DNA of 64,000 bases from Actinomycetes bacterium (GCA_021809425.1 JAKBAA010000005.1:1-64000); one strand, 5' to 3'. Numbered from the stretch's first letter, positions 45,075 to 55,799 are shown. Notes: generated by a model not told the origin, from the letters alone. A program made the numbers and translations.

Positions 45075-45500
45075 ATGGCCCACCCGCCGCGCCCCGGGCG
45101 CCCTCATCGCACCCGTCGCTGCCCCCGGACCGTCGGGGTGGCGGTCGGCGCGCTCGCCTCGGTCGGGCTCGTGGGCGGCGGGCGGGCCGGCGCTGCCGGC
45201 GGCGGGCGGGCCGGCGCTGCCGGCGGCCTGCAGGGGGCGGCCGGATCGAGCTGGACCACCTACGGCGGCGACATGGCGCGGACGTCCAGCACGTCGGGCC
45301 CACCGCTCCGGCCGCTGCGCGAGCGATGGCAGGCGTCGGGGCTGGGCGGGCCCATCCACGGCGAGCCGCTCGTGCGGGACGGCCGGGTGCTGGTGGCCAC
45401 CGAGCCCTACGCCGCCCCGAGCGCCGCCGACGGCCTGCTCGTGGTCGCCGGGGACGGCAACGTGGAGGGCATCGAGGGCGTGGCCGGGTATCGGCCATGA
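45075..45500 (+). pseudogene. PQQ-binding-like beta-propeller (BamB-like) protein with apparent large internal deletion
   Basis: Signal peptide, first-blade motif SSWTTYGGDMARTSS...GGPIHGEPLVRDGRVLVATE directly joined to C-terminal-like APSAADGLLVVAGDGNVEGIEGVAGYRP. Confidence 0.5.
45174..45221. repeat. 24-bp perfect tandem duplication in signal-peptide region
   Basis: GGCGGCGGGCGGGCCGGCGCTGCC x2 encoding GGGRAGAA twice. Confidence 0.9.
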
Positions 45501-46873
45501 GCGCTGCACCCCCACCGGCAGCGCCCGGAGCCGGTGCCGACGCCAGCGCCGGGCCGGCTTGCGACGCCGGGCCGGATGCCGGGGCCGGGGCCGACCTGGT
45601 CGGGCTGGCCGACCTGGTCGAGCTGGTGGTCGGCGACCCTGCCGCCGGCGGCGGCTGTGTGGCACGGGCGCCCGACGGCCGGGTGGTGTTCGTGCGCCAC
45701 TCGCTCCCCGGCGAGCGGGTCGTCGCCAGGGTGACCGGCGAGACCGCCCACTACCTACGGGCCGACGCCGTCGAGGTGCGCACGGCGTCACCCGAGCGGG
45801 TCGCCCCGCCGTGCCCGGCGGCGGGCCCGGGCGGGTGCGGCGGGTGCGACTACCAGCACGTGGCGCTCGACGCTCAGCGACGGCTGAAGGGCCGCCTCGT
45901 GGAGGTGCAGCTGGAGCGGCTCGGCGGCCTGCGCCGGCAGGTCGAGGTGGAGGCGCTGCCCGGTAGCCCGGATGGGCTCGGCTGGCGCACGCGGGTCCGC
46001 TTCGCCGCCGACCGGGCGGGCAACCTGGGGCTGCACCGCCACCGGTCGCACGAGCTGGTGCCCCTCGGCAGCTGCCCGCTCGCCGCCCCGGAGGTGGCGG
46101 CGCTCGACGTGGTGGGGCGGCGGTGGCCTGGTGCCCGTCACGTCGAGGTGTTGGCCGTCGACACGCCCGACGCGCCGTCCGCCCTCGTCACCGTGGACGC
46201 GCCGAGGCCCCTCCCCCGGTCGACCCTGCCCCGTCTCGGCGCCGGCGTGGGCCTTACCGTCGCCGGTCGCAGCCGGCACGGAGCCGGTCACGTGGTCGCC
46301 ACGGCCGGCGGGCGCCGGTACGTCGTGAGCGCCGGCGCCTTCTGGCAGGTCCACCGGGCCGCCGCCGACGCCCTCGTCGCGGCGGTGCTCGACCTGCTCG
46401 ACCCGCGCCCTGGCGAGCACGTGGCCGACCTGTACGCCGGCGTCGGCCTCTTCAGCGTCCCGCTGGGCGCGGCGGTCGGCCCGCGCGGGAAGGTGATCGC
46501 CGTCGAGCGGCACCGGGCGGCGAGCGCCGACCTCGTCACCAACACCGCCCTTCTCCCCGCCGTCGAGGTGCGCGTCGGGGCGGTCGAGCCGTCGAGCGTC
46601 CTCGACGGTGACCGGCTCGACCTCGTCGTGCTCGACCCGCCTCGTGCCGGGGCGGGGACGGCCGTGATGGCCGCCCTCGACGCGCGACGACCGCGCGCCG
46701 TGGCCTACGTGGCCTGCGATCCGGCCTCCTTCGCCCGCGACGCCCGGGTGCTGCTCGACGCCGGCTGGTCGCTCGCCGCACTGCGCGCCTTCGACGCCTT
46801 CCCGATGACCGAGCACGTCGAGCTGGTCGCCTTGCTCGTCCCTCCCGGCGCGTTGCACGAGGCGGGAAGGTAG
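45497..46873 (+). CDS. RNA (uracil-5-)-methyltransferase, RumA/TrmA family with TRAM-like N-terminus and Fe-S cysteines
   Basis: HSLPGERVVARV, CPAAGPGGCGGCDYQHVALDAQ, LYAGVGLFSVPLG, LDPPRAGAG, VACDPASFARDARVL. Confidence 0.92.
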   Translation: MSAAPPPAAPGAGADASAGPACDAGPDAGAGADLVGLADLVELVVGDPAAGGGCVARAPDGRVVFVRHSLPGERVVARVTGETAHYLRADAVEVRTASPERVAPPCPAAGPGGCGGCDYQHVALDAQRRLKGRLVEVQLERLGGLRRQVEVEALPGSPDGLGWRTRVRFAADRAGNLGLHRHRSHELVPLGSCPLAAPEVAALDVVGRRWPGARHVEVLAVDTPDAPSALVTVDAPRPLPRSTLPRLGAGVGLTVAGRSRHGAGHVVATAGGRRYVVSAGAFWQVHRAAADALVAAVLDLLDPRPGEHVADLYAGVGLFSVPLGAAVGPRGKVIAVERHRAASADLVTNTALLPAVEVRVGAVEPSSVLDGDRLDLVVLDPPRAGAGTAVMAALDARRPRAVAYVACDPASFARDARVLLDAGWSLAALRAFDAFPMTEHVELVALLVPPGALHEAGR

Positions 46874-46883
46874 CGTCGCCTCC

Positions 46884-47399
46884 ATGGAGACCTGGGACGC
46901 ATTGCGCGCCCGCCGTAACGTGCGGGCCTACGAGGACCGGACCATCCCGGCGGAGCACCTCGAGCGGATCGTCGAGGCGGGCTGGAGGTCGCCGTCGGCG
47001 TCGAACCGCCAGCGGTGGGGCTTCGTCGTCGTCACCGACCGGGCGACGCTGCAGGCGCTCTCCGCCGTCTGGCAGGGGGCGGGCCACGTGGCGACGAGCG
47101 CCGCCACCATCGTGCTCGTGACGCCGGGAGACGCCGAGGGGCGCGTGGCGCTGCTCGACCAGTACGACCTCGGCCAGGCGACGATGGCCATGCTGCTCGT
47201 GGCCGCCGACCTCGGCATCGGCAGCGGGCACGCTGCCATCGGCGACAAGGAGGAGTGCCGGCGGATCCTCTCGATCCCGGCCGACGAGGATCCCTGCTAC
47301 CTGTTGGCGCTCGGCTACCCCGCCGACCGGCCGCTCCGCCCGATCGGCAGCCCCAACCGGAGGCCGCTCGACGAGGTGGTGCACCGCGGTCGCTGGTAG
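46884..47399 (+). CDS. Nitroreductase-family protein
   Basis: ALRARRNVRAYEDRTIPAEHLERIVEAGWRSPSASNRQRWGFVVV. Confidence 0.9.
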   Translation: METWDALRARRNVRAYEDRTIPAEHLERIVEAGWRSPSASNRQRWGFVVVTDRATLQALSAVWQGAGHVATSAATIVLVTPGDAEGRVALLDQYDLGQATMAMLLVAADLGIGSGHAAIGDKEECRRILSIPADEDPCYLLALGYPADRPLRPIGSPNRRPLDEVVHRGRW

Positions 47400-47536
47400 G
47401 GCTGCCCTGACGGCCCCGCGGCGTCGGCTGGCCCGGCCGCTCCCGGGGGGACCTCCTCCGGCTCGGCGAGCGGGCCGCGCCGGCCCGTAGCATCTCGGCA
47501 GGCGACGCCCGATCGGGCGGCACGAGGGGGGGCACC

Positions 47537-48292
47537 ATGGATCTCGGGCTCGATGGGCGGCGGGCGCTCGTGACGGGCGGCAGCCGAGGCATCGGCAAGG
47601 CGATCGCCCGCCAGCTCGCCCTCGAGGGCGCCCACGTGGCGATCGCCGCTCGCGACGGGGGGCGTCTTGCTGCTGCTGCTGCCGAGCTGTCCGCCGAGGC
47701 CGGCCGACCGGTGGTCGGGGTCGCCGTCGACACCGGCGAGGCGGCCGCCGTCACGGCGATGGCCGGCGCGGTCCTCGAGGCGCTCGGTGGCGTCGACATC
47801 CTGGTCAACGCCGCCGCCCGCCCTGCCGGTCAGGCGCCGGCGCCGCGCTGGGACGCCGTCGGCGAGGACGACCTGTTCGACGAGGTTCGGGTCAAGGTCC
47901 TCGGGTACCTGCGCGTCGCCCAGGCCGTGGTCCCGTCGATGCAGCAGGCCGGCTGGGGGCGGATCATCAACATCTCGGGCCTCGCCGCCCGCCAGGCGTC
48001 CTCGGTCGTCGGCTCGATCCGCAACGTGGCCGTCGCCGCCCTCACGAAGAACCTGGCCGACGAGCTCGCCGGCACCGGCATCAACGTGGTCACCGTCCAC
48101 CCTGGCGTGACGGTGACCGAGGCGATGTCCGACGAGCGCCGGGCCCTTCCGTCACGCAACCTCGTCGGGCGGTACATCGAGGCGAGCGAGGTCGCCGACC
48201 TCGTCGCCTTCCTCGCCTCACCCCGCTCGGTCGCCGTGAACGGCGACGTGATCGCCGCCGGCGGCGGGGCGCCGGGGGCCATCTTCTACTGA
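47537..48292 (+). CDS. SDR-family oxidoreductase
   Basis: ALVTGGSRGIGKAIARQLA, DILVNAAARPAG; C-terminal NGDVIAAGGGAPGAIFY. Confidence 0.9.
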   Translation: MDLGLDGRRALVTGGSRGIGKAIARQLALEGAHVAIAARDGGRLAAAAAELSAEAGRPVVGVAVDTGEAAAVTAMAGAVLEALGGVDILVNAAARPAGQAPAPRWDAVGEDDLFDEVRVKVLGYLRVAQAVVPSMQQAGWGRIINISGLAARQASSVVGSIRNVAVAALTKNLADELAGTGINVVTVHPGVTVTEAMSDERRALPSRNLVGRYIEASEVADLVAFLASPRSVAVNGDVIAAGGGAPGAIFY

Positions 48293-48387
48293 TCGGCTGA
48301 TCGGCTGATCGGCTGGTCGGCACACCGGTGGGCGGCGCGGCGGTGGGCGGCGCGGCGGTGGGCGGCGCGGCGGAGGGCGGCGCGGCG
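48289..48387. repeat. Two adjacent simple tandem arrays: 8-bp (CTGATCGG x4, last degenerate) and 15-bp (GTGGGCGGCGCGGCG x4, last degenerate)
   Basis: Read directly at 48289-48320 and 48328-48387; first copy contains the SDR stop codon. Confidence 0.95.
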
Positions 48388-48388
48388 G

Positions 48389-49312
48389 TCAGTGGAGGTG
48401 GGCGAGCACCTCGGCGCACAGCTCGACCGACCGGGCGGCCGCGCCGGGACCGAGGTCGCCTGGGAGCGGACTCATCGTGCGCACGACGAGGTCGGTGAAG
48501 CCGAACTCACCGTACGGGGCGAGCTGCTCGGCGACGTGCTCAGGGTCGCCGTAGGCGACGGCGTCGCGCGCGAAGCCCCGGTAGCCGGCGGCCAGCAGCG
48601 CATCGCCGGCGCGCTCGGCATCCGCCTGGCGCTCGGTGACGAGGACGTCCTTGCGGATCGGCAGGCGCACCGGCGTGCGGCCGTACCGGTCGCAGGCCTC
48701 CCGGTAGACGGCCAGCAGGTCGCCGGCGGTGGTCGGGGTGAGGTCGGCGTTCCCGTACCAGCAGTCGCCGAGGCGCGCCGCCCGGTCGATCGCCCGCGGG
48801 ACGCCGCCGCCGATCCACCACTGGGTGCCGTCGGGCGGAAGCGGCGCGATGGCCGCCCCCCGGATGCCGAGCGCCTCGCTGTCGACCGTCTCACCCCGCA
48901 AGAGCGCCTGGGCGATCCGGATCCCGTCATCGGTCCGCCGGCCCCGCCCCGCCAGGGTGGCGCCCATGGCGGCGAACTGGGCTGCGCCCCCGCCCACGCC
49001 CGTCTGCACGATGAACGGGCCGGGCGCCAGCGCCGCGAGCGTGCCGACCTGCTCGGCGAGCAGCACCGGGTTCCAGAGGGGCACGAGGAAGAGGCAGCCG
49101 GCCGGACGTTCGGTCCACTCGGCGAGGAGCCGTCCGAGCATCGGCACGTTCTGCACGTAGGCGCTCGGCGCCATCGAGTGGTGGTCGCCCAGCACCAGGT
49201 GGTCGAGGCCTGCCAGGCTGGCCGCCCGCGCCTGGGCGAGCACCGCTGCCGGCCCCGCCCGGTGGTCGTCGCCGGGGTACGTCGAGCCGATGGAGATCCC
49301 GATGCGCATCAC
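48389..49312 (-). CDS. LLM-class (likely F420-dependent) oxidoreductase
   Basis: RIGISIGSTYPGDD...LDHLVLGDHHSMAPSAYVQNVPMLGRLLAEW; WWIGGGVPRAIDRAARLGDCWYG. Confidence 0.88.
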   Translation of the reverse strand: MMRIGISIGSTYPGDDHRAGPAAVLAQARAASLAGLDHLVLGDHHSMAPSAYVQNVPMLGRLLAEWTERPAGCLFLVPLWNPVLLAEQVGTLAALAPGPFIVQTGVGGGAAQFAAMGATLAGRGRRTDDGIRIAQALLRGETVDSEALGIRGAAIAPLPPDGTQWWIGGGVPRAIDRAARLGDCWYGNADLTPTTAGDLLAVYREACDRYGRTPVRLPIRKDVLVTERQADAERAGDALLAAGYRGFARDAVAYGDPEHVAEQLAPYGEFGFTDLVVRTMSPLPGDLGPGAAARSVELCAEVLAHLH

Positions 49313-49375
49313 GCCGTTGTAGCCGCCGCGGCGGCGCCGTGCCTGCGGCGGGACCGGAGGCCTGGTCGGACGGGG

Positions 49376-49789
49376 TCAGGCGGCGCGCAGCTCGACGACC
49401 GGGATGACCCGGCTCGTCTTCGCCTGGTACTCGGCGAACCCCGGGTACCGGCGGGCCTGCTCGGCGTAGACCTCCCCACGCTCCTCGCCCGACAGCGGGA
49501 CGGCGATGGCCTCGAGGGTCGACGTGCCGATCTCGACGCGCACCCGGGGGTTGGCGACCAGGTTGTGGTACCAGTCCGGGTGGCGGTCGGACCCCGCCTT
49601 CGAGGCGAACACGAACCGGCGCCCGTCGAGCTCGAGGTACATCATCGGGTTGACCCGCTCCTCACCTGTGCGGGCACCGGTCGAGTGGAGCAGCAGGATC
49701 GGTGCCCCCTCGAACTGACCGGCCACCTTGCCGCCGTTGGCTCGGAACTCCTCGATGATCCGGGCGTTCCAGTCGTTCATGTCGCTCAC
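49376..49789 (-). CDS. Deazaflavin (F420)-dependent nitroreductase/Ddn family protein
   Basis: APILLLHSTGARTGEERVNPMMYL, FVFASKAGSDRHPDWYHNLVANPRVRVEIG. Confidence 0.92.
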   Translation of the reverse strand: MSDMNDWNARIIEEFRANGGKVAGQFEGAPILLLHSTGARTGEERVNPMMYLELDGRRFVFASKAGSDRHPDWYHNLVANPRVRVEIGTSTLEAIAVPLSGEERGEVYAEQARRYPGFAEYQAKTSRVIPVVELRAA

Positions 49790-49875
49790 GGGCACCGAGC
49801 CTACCGGCCGGCGGCCGGCCGTGACGTCCCGGGCCCGGCGTCCCCCGATCGGCGCCGTGCGCCGGCCGGCCCGTG

Positions 49876-50511
49876 TCAGCGCACGGTGGCGCGCAGCACC
49901 ATCGTGGCGGCGAGCGGCGGGATGCGCCCGGCGCGGGTCAGCCCGACCGGGGCGAAGCCGCACTCCGACGCAAGTGCCGTGAGGGTGCTCGGCGAGAAGA
50001 ACTTGATGTGGCCGTAGTCGGACCCCGCGCTCCAGTGCCGGTCGAACCTGCCGAGAAGGGCCAGGGCCAGGTTCTTCGTGTAGCCGTGGTACGGCGTCGA
50101 CACGACGAGGGCACCTCCCGGCCGGAGGGCCTCGCGGGCCCGGGCGAACAGCTGGCGAGGGAGCAGGAGGTGCTCGATGACCTCGGTCGACACGACGGCG
50201 TCGAACCGGCCGAGCAGGTCGGACGGGAGCGGGGCGCCGATGTCGTGACGCCGGAAGGTGATGTGCGGGTAGGCCGCACCGGCAAGGGCGATGCCGGACG
50301 GCTCGAAGTCGATGCCGGTCATCGTGAAGCCCCGCGCCGCCAGCTTGGCGCTGAGCGCCCCGTTGCCGCAGCCGACGTCGAGCACGGAACGACCGGCCGG
50401 TGCGCCGAGCGCCTCGAGGACCGCCGGGACCAGGTAGCGGTGGTCCGGGGGGTCGGCGATCGCCTGCCAACGCCAGTAGCCGCTCTCCCCGGCAGGTGCC
50501 ACGACGCTCAT
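49876..50511 (-). CDS. Class I SAM-dependent methyltransferase (UbiG-like)
   Basis: SVLDVGCGNGALSAKLAARGFTMTGIDFEPSGIALA. Confidence 0.88.
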   Translation of the reverse strand: MSVVAPAGESGYWRWQAIADPPDHRYLVPAVLEALGAPAGRSVLDVGCGNGALSAKLAARGFTMTGIDFEPSGIALAGAAYPHITFRRHDIGAPLPSDLLGRFDAVVSTEVIEHLLLPRQLFARAREALRPGGALVVSTPYHGYTKNLALALLGRFDRHWSAGSDYGHIKFFSPSTLTALASECGFAPVGLTRAGRIPPLAATMVLRATVR

Positions 50512-50680
50512 CGGGCCGCCCTCGGCGCTGCGCTGCGCCGCCGCCGACTGGCGGCCACGACGCCATGCCAGTGCGGCGCCGTGCTCGTGCCGTTGCTCCA
50601 CCGCTCCTCCATGGTCCGGCCGCTCCTGACGTCAGCATGCACGAGGCGACAGGTCCGCGTCCCCGCGCTCTCGTGGGACG

Positions 50681-51220
50681 CTACGAGCCGGCCGTCCCCG
50701 TCGCGTCTGCACGGCGTCCCGCGCCCCGCCCGCCGCTCGACCCTGCCGCCGCGTGTGCGTCGGCGCGCCGGTGGGCGACCTGGACGTCGTGCCAGCCGGC
50801 GTCGTCGAGGATCATCCGGCTGGCCGGGAACAGGTCGTACTCCTCCGTCTCGATGTGCCTGGCCAGGTCGTCGAGCGCCCCGAGCACGGCCGGCGCAGGG
50901 GCAGGCGCCGCCGGGGGGAAGGCGAGGAGGGTGGCCCGCGCCTGCTCGTGGTCGCCGAGCAGCTCGGCCAGGTACTGCTCGAAGCCCGGGCGCCGCGCCA
51001 GCTCGGCGAACAGCCCCGCCTCCTCCTTGGCGAGGTGGGGGCCGAGCGCCGCCTGCAGCGACGCGAGGGTCGCACCGGTCGCCTGGCCGGACTCCACCCG
51101 CCGGCGGAGCTCCGCGGCGAGCGTGGAGATGCGCTCGTGCTCGTCGGACAGCTCCTTGATCGGCGCCAGCTCTCGACAGTCGCAGTAGTCACACACGCCC
51201 GACAGGTTGGCCTGCGGCAC
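50681..51220 (-). CDS. Hemerythrin HHE domain protein
   Basis: ELSDEHERISTLAAEL, LGPHLAKEEAGLF, LARHIETEEYDLFPASR; Cys-rich N-terminus CDYCDC. Confidence 0.85.
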   Translation of the reverse strand: MPQANLSGVCDYCDCRELAPIKELSDEHERISTLAAELRRRVESGQATGATLASLQAALGPHLAKEEAGLFAELARRPGFEQYLAELLGDHEQARATLLAFPPAAPAPAPAVLGALDDLARHIETEEYDLFPASRMILDDAGWHDVQVAHRRADAHAAAGSSGGRGAGRRADATGTAGS

Positions 51221-51342
51221 GCCCGCCTCCCAGGGCCAAAGGTCACTCTCAGCAACCTCACGGCCCCGCCAGAGCCGGGTCCGAGGTTCGGGCGCGATGG
51301 TGAGAGCACGAGGCCCGACCTGCGGCCAGGACGGAGGCGCAC

Positions 51343-52416
51343 ATGAACGAGCACGAGAAGACCTCGACCGGCGAGGGGGAGCACCGGCAGGCAGCCCGAG
51401 GCCGCAGCGGCCGCCGTGGCCGCCTCCCGCGCGCCGCGCGCTTCGCCACGGGCGCCGTCCTCGCCGCCGGCGTCGGAGCGACCGGCGTTGCCGCGGCCGG
51501 TGCCGTCACCGGGTCCGGCGGCGCCACCGGGTCGCTCGCCAATCTCACCTCGGCGACCACCGGTTCGCCGTCGCCGAGCGCCACGACCGATCCGGGCGGG
51601 CCGGTCATCTGGCGCGGGAGGCACCGCGGCGGGCCGGGCTTTCCCGGGATCGGGCGCGGGCTCACCGGCACGATCGCCTCGGTCGGTGCCGGGTCGATAT
51701 CGCTCACGACGCCCAACGGCGCCTCGGTCACGGTGACGCTCGCCTCATCGACCGCCTACCGAGAGCGGACGGCGACCATCTCGGTCAGCGACCTGCAGGT
51801 CGGCGAGGACGTGGTGGTCGTCCCGACGGCGGCCACCGCCGGCTCCTCCTCGCCGAGCGCCGCCACCGTCGTCGTGGTCGGCCCGCACATCGCCGGGCGG
51901 GTCGTGAGCGTGAGCGGCTCCGACATCGTCGTGGCCGACCCCCAGGGCTTCTACCGGACCGTCGTCACCTCGTCGTCGACCACCGTCACCGAGGCCGGTG
52001 CCACCTCGAGCCTCAATGCGCTCCTACCGGGCACCACCATCGACGCCCTCGGCACGATCGCCGCCGACCACACCGACCTCGACGCGACCTCCATCCGGAT
52101 CGTGCTGCCCCACGTCGCCGGCAGGGTCACCGCCGTGGACACGACCACCGGCACGCTCACCGTCACGACCCGTGGCACCACGGGAACGACGACCATCACC
52201 ACGACCGCCGCCACCCGCTTCCGGCGCGGCACGTCCACCACCACCCTGTCGGCGATCCCGATCGGGTCGCTCGTCGTGGCGGCCGGCACGCCCGGAACCG
52301 GGAGCACGTTCGCCGCGGTCCAGGTCTCCGTCCTGACCCGCGGCAGCCGCAACGGCGCCGGCCCGGGCGGGGGCTTCGGCGGCCCCGGGGGCGGACCCGG
52401 CCTCGGCCTCGGCTAG
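51343..52416 (+). CDS. Secreted/anchored protein with repeated beta-rich DUF5666-like domains
   Basis: TM/signal segment; repeated G(T/R)(I/V)xSVxxxSIxxxTPxGxSVTVT-like units, Thr/Ser-rich, Gly-rich tail. Confidence 0.6.
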   Translation: MNEHEKTSTGEGEHRQAARGRSGRRGRLPRAARFATGAVLAAGVGATGVAAAGAVTGSGGATGSLANLTSATTGSPSPSATTDPGGPVIWRGRHRGGPGFPGIGRGLTGTIASVGAGSISLTTPNGASVTVTLASSTAYRERTATISVSDLQVGEDVVVVPTAATAGSSSPSAATVVVVGPHIAGRVVSVSGSDIVVADPQGFYRTVVTSSSTTVTEAGATSSLNALLPGTTIDALGTIAADHTDLDATSIRIVLPHVAGRVTAVDTTTGTLTVTTRGTTGTTTITTTAATRFRRGTSTTTLSAIPIGSLVVAAGTPGTGSTFAAVQVSVLTRGSRNGAGPGGGFGGPGGGPGLGLG

Positions 52417-53660
52417 TCGGTGAGCCTGCCGTGCAGGTAGTCGTCGTAGGCGGAAAGGTCGAGCAGGCCGTGGCCGGAGTAGCTGAAGAGGATGACCCGC
52501 TCCTCGCCCAGCTCCTTCGCCACCAGGGCCTCGTCGATGGCCGCCCGGATGGCATGCGTCGTCTCGGGCGCCGGCACGGCCCCCTGGGTGCGGGCAAACT
52601 GGACCCCGGCCTCGAACACCTTGGACTGCGCATAGGCGACCGCCTCCATCCTGCCGGCCCGCACGAGCGCGCTGATGATCGGCGAGTCCCCGTGGTAGCG
52701 GAGGCCGCCGGCATGGATCGTCGGTGGGATGAATTCGTGGCCGAGGGTGTACATCGGAAGGAGCGGCGTCAGGCCGGCGGTGTCGCCGAAGTCGTAGTCG
52801 AAGTGACCCTCCGTCAGCGTCGGGCAGGAGGCGGGCTCGACGGCGAGCAGGCGCACGCCGTCGTCGGGAACGAACGGCAGGCTGATGCCGCCGAGGTTTG
52901 AGCCGCCGCCGCACGAGCCGATGACCACGTCCGGCAGCCGCTCGCCGGCAAGCTCCAGCTGCTGCTTGGCCTCGAGCCCGATGACGGTCTGGTGGAGCAG
53001 GACGTGGTTGAGGACCGAGCCGAGCGCGTAGTGGCTGTCGCTCCGGCCGACGGCGTCGCGCACGGCGTCGCTGATGGCCGAGCCCAGCGAGCCGGGATGG
53101 CCGGGGTCGTCGACCGGTGAGGGGACCACGCTGCCGCCCCAGGTCTCCATGAGCATGCGGCGGTAGGGCTTCTGCTCGAACGAGGCCCGCACCATGTAGA
53201 CCATGCACTCGAGGCCGAACAGCGAGGTGGCGAAGGAGAGCGCGCTCCCCCACTGGCCCGCCCCCGTCTCGGTCGTCAGTCGCGGGACGCCCTCCACCTT
53301 GTTGTAATAGGCCTGCGGCACCGCCGTGTTCGGCTTGTGCGATCCGGCCGGCGAGACCGACTCGTCCTTGTAGTAGATGCGCGCCGGTGTCCCGAGCGCC
53401 GCCTCGAGCCGCGTCGCCCGCACGAGCGGGGTCGGCCGCCACAGTCGCAGCACGTCGAGGACCGGACCGGGGATGTCGACGGTGGGCTCGGTGGACACCT
53501 CCTGGGCGATCAACGCCATCGGGAAGAGCGGCGCCAGGTCGTCGGGACCGATCGGCTCCCTCGTCGCCGGGTGGAGCGGTGGCTCGAGGGGAGCCGGCAG
53601 GTGCGGCGCCACGTTGAACCACGCCGTCGGGAGGTCGTCAGGGGGCAGGTTCCAGCGCAT
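52413..53660 (-). CDS. TrpB2-type tryptophan synthase beta-like PLP enzyme
   Basis: [64 protein letters not shown]. Confidence 0.93.
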   Translation of the reverse strand: MRWNLPPDDLPTAWFNVAPHLPAPLEPPLHPATREPIGPDDLAPLFPMALIAQEVSTEPTVDIPGPVLDVLRLWRPTPLVRATRLEAALGTPARIYYKDESVSPAGSHKPNTAVPQAYYNKVEGVPRLTTETGAGQWGSALSFATSLFGLECMVYMVRASFEQKPYRRMLMETWGGSVVPSPVDDPGHPGSLGSAISDAVRDAVGRSDSHYALGSVLNHVLLHQTVIGLEAKQQLELAGERLPDVVIGSCGGGSNLGGISLPFVPDDGVRLLAVEPASCPTLTEGHFDYDFGDTAGLTPLLPMYTLGHEFIPPTIHAGGLRYHGDSPIISALVRAGRMEAVAYAQSKVFEAGVQFARTQGAVPAPETTHAIRAAIDEALVAKELGEERVILFSYSGHGLLDLSAYDDYLHGRLTD

Positions 53661-53832
53661 GGTTCCTCCGAGGGCCCTCTTCGGCGTCAGCCGGCCGGCG
53701 CGAGGCGCCGGCGCGCGTAGCTTGGCACATGGCGCGCAGCAGGGCGTGGCTCGGTGCCGGCAAGGCGGTGCCCACCGCGTCGCACGCAGCAGCAGCCGGG
53801 CGCGTCCGCCGCTGCCCGGCTGCGACCGGCCG

Positions 53833-55413
53833 TCAGCCGGCGCCGGTGCGGGCGGAGAGCGCGGTCGACACGACGAGTGCCGCCTCGTCCCCGAGCGACC
53901 GTCGCTGCACCTTGCCGGTCGGCGACAACGGAAAGGTGTCGACGAAGACGTAGTGGCGGGGCGCCTTGTAGCTGGCGAGGGCGGCACGGCAGTGCGCCTC
54001 GAGCGCCGCGGCCGAGACCGACGCACCGGCGGCGAGCCGGACGAAGGCCACCGGGATCTCCCCCAGCCGGGGCTCGGGTGCCCCGACGACGACGGCCTCG
54101 GCGACCGCCGCGTGGGCGCTCAAGACCCGCTCGATCTCGCCCGGGGTGACGGTGTAGCCGCCGACGAGGATGATCTCCTTGAGGCGGCCGGCGAAGCTGA
54201 GGGCGCCGTCGGCCCGCTCGATCACGAGGTCACCCGTGCGCAGCCAGCCGTCGGGTGTGACGGCCCGCCCGCTCTCGTCCGGGTCACCCCAGTAGCCGAG
54301 GCAGACCGGCTCGCCGCGCACCCACAGCTCCCCGCGCGCACCCGGCGGGCAGGGCGTCCCGGTCGACGGATCGACCACCCGCACCTCGAAGGTCGGAAGG
54401 GGGCGTCCGACCGAGTCGAGCTGGACGTCGAGCGGATCACCAGGGACCACCGAGGTCACCCCTCCGCTCGTCTCGCTCATGCCGAAGCCGCCGAGCAGCC
54501 AGGCGACGCCCAGCCCCTCGGTGATCCGGCGAGCCACCTCCCGGGTCATCGGCGCACCCCCGTACATGAGGAAGCGCAGGCTCGAGCAGTCCCGCTGCGC
54601 CCGCGCCGGGTGCTCGACGAGCATCAGGTGGTGCGTCGGCGTCCCGGCCACGGCGACGGCCCGGTGGCGCTCGATCAGCTCGAGGGCGCGCTCGGGGGTG
54701 AACGCCGACATCGTGAGCACTGTCGCGCCGACGACCGCCGGCACCAGGCAGCCGGTGAGGAACCCGAGAATGTGGCTGAACGGGCCTGGTACGACGATGG
54801 ACTCGCCGGTTGCCAACCCCCAGGCCTCGCCGAGCGCCGCGGCGTTGGCGAGGAGTCCGCGGTGGGTGAGCATGGCCGCCTTCGGCAGGCCGGTCGAGCC
54901 GGAGGTGAGCTGCAGCAGGTGGACGTCGCCCGGCGTCGCCCGGCCGTCGAGGCCGGGGAGCGGGCGCCCGCTCGGCCATCCGTCCGCCGGACCGACCGCC
55001 TCGAGGCCACGTGCCACCCGGGCGGCGCCGAGCTGGTCGGCGAGCCCAGCGTCCGGCCCGGCGACGAGGAGCCGCGCCCCGCAGCGCTCGACCATCGCCT
55101 CGACCTCGGACGGCCGGCTGCGGATGTCGATCGGGACGACGACCAGGGCGGCGAGCGCGCCCGACCAGTAGGCGACGAGCCAGTCCCGCCCGTTCGCCAT
55201 CTGCAGCGCCACCCGGTCGCCGGGGGCGAGCCCGGCGCCGAGCAGCCGGCGGGCGCCGTCGTGCGCCGCCTCGAGCAGCGCCCCGTAGGTGAGCGTCCCG
55301 CCGTCGTCCACGACGGCGGGACGCTCCGGGCGCTCCTCGGCCCGACGCGCCAGCACCTCGGGGATGGTCGTCGGCCGTGGCGGGCGCCCGTCGCGCGCTC
55401 CGGTGGTGTCCAT
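53833..55413 (-). CDS. Acyl-CoA synthetase (AMP-dependent synthetase/ligase)
   Basis: [73 protein letters not shown]. Confidence 0.93.
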   Translation of the reverse strand: MDTTGARDGRPPRPTTIPEVLARRAEERPERPAVVDDGGTLTYGALLEAAHDGARRLLGAGLAPGDRVALQMANGRDWLVAYWSGALAALVVVPIDIRSRPSEVEAMVERCGARLLVAGPDAGLADQLGAARVARGLEAVGPADGWPSGRPLPGLDGRATPGDVHLLQLTSGSTGLPKAAMLTHRGLLANAAALGEAWGLATGESIVVPGPFSHILGFLTGCLVPAVVGATVLTMSAFTPERALELIERHRAVAVAGTPTHHLMLVEHPARAQRDCSSLRFLMYGGAPMTREVARRITEGLGVAWLLGGFGMSETSGGVTSVVPGDPLDVQLDSVGRPLPTFEVRVVDPSTGTPCPPGARGELWVRGEPVCLGYWGDPDESGRAVTPDGWLRTGDLVIERADGALSFAGRLKEIILVGGYTVTPGEIERVLSAHAAVAEAVVVGAPEPRLGEIPVAFVRLAAGASVSAAALEAHCRAALASYKAPRHYVFVDTFPLSPTGKVQRRSLGDEAALVVSTALSARTGAG

Positions 55414-55799
55414 CGCCTGCCTCCCCCGTTGCCACGTGCCCGGCCCGCTCCGGCGAGCCCGATGCGAAGGGCCTCGAACCTACTGCACGGTCACCTGCTC
55501 CAAGGCCAGCCCGACGTCGGACGTCCGATCGATCTTCCTGGTCGACAGCCGGCCATGGACCGTGGCCGGGCGATCGGGACGGTCGGCGACGGGCCCGACC
55601 CGCCCCGGCGACCGCAGCAGTCAGTGCGAGTCGCGCCCGACGGCATCAGGTCGACGAGGGTGGGAACGGGCCGCGCCAGCTCGTCGAGCTGGGCCAGCTC
55701 GAAGCGTCGGGCGTCCACGGCCGGCCAGTCGGCGCCACCCGGGGAGCTGCATGCCGAGCGCCTCCGCCATGCAGGCCATCGTGGAAGCGGTGCCCATCG

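Noticed and set aside
50681-51220. Unusual CDYCDC N-terminus on the hemerythrin protein as a novel metal site
   Set aside because: Short Cys-rich N-termini on actinobacterial HHE proteins appear common; not distinctive without alignment.
52413-53660. Part of a tryptophan biosynthesis operon
   Set aside because: TrpB2 stands alone with no trpA/C/D/E nearby; stand-alone TrpB2 is a known arrangement.
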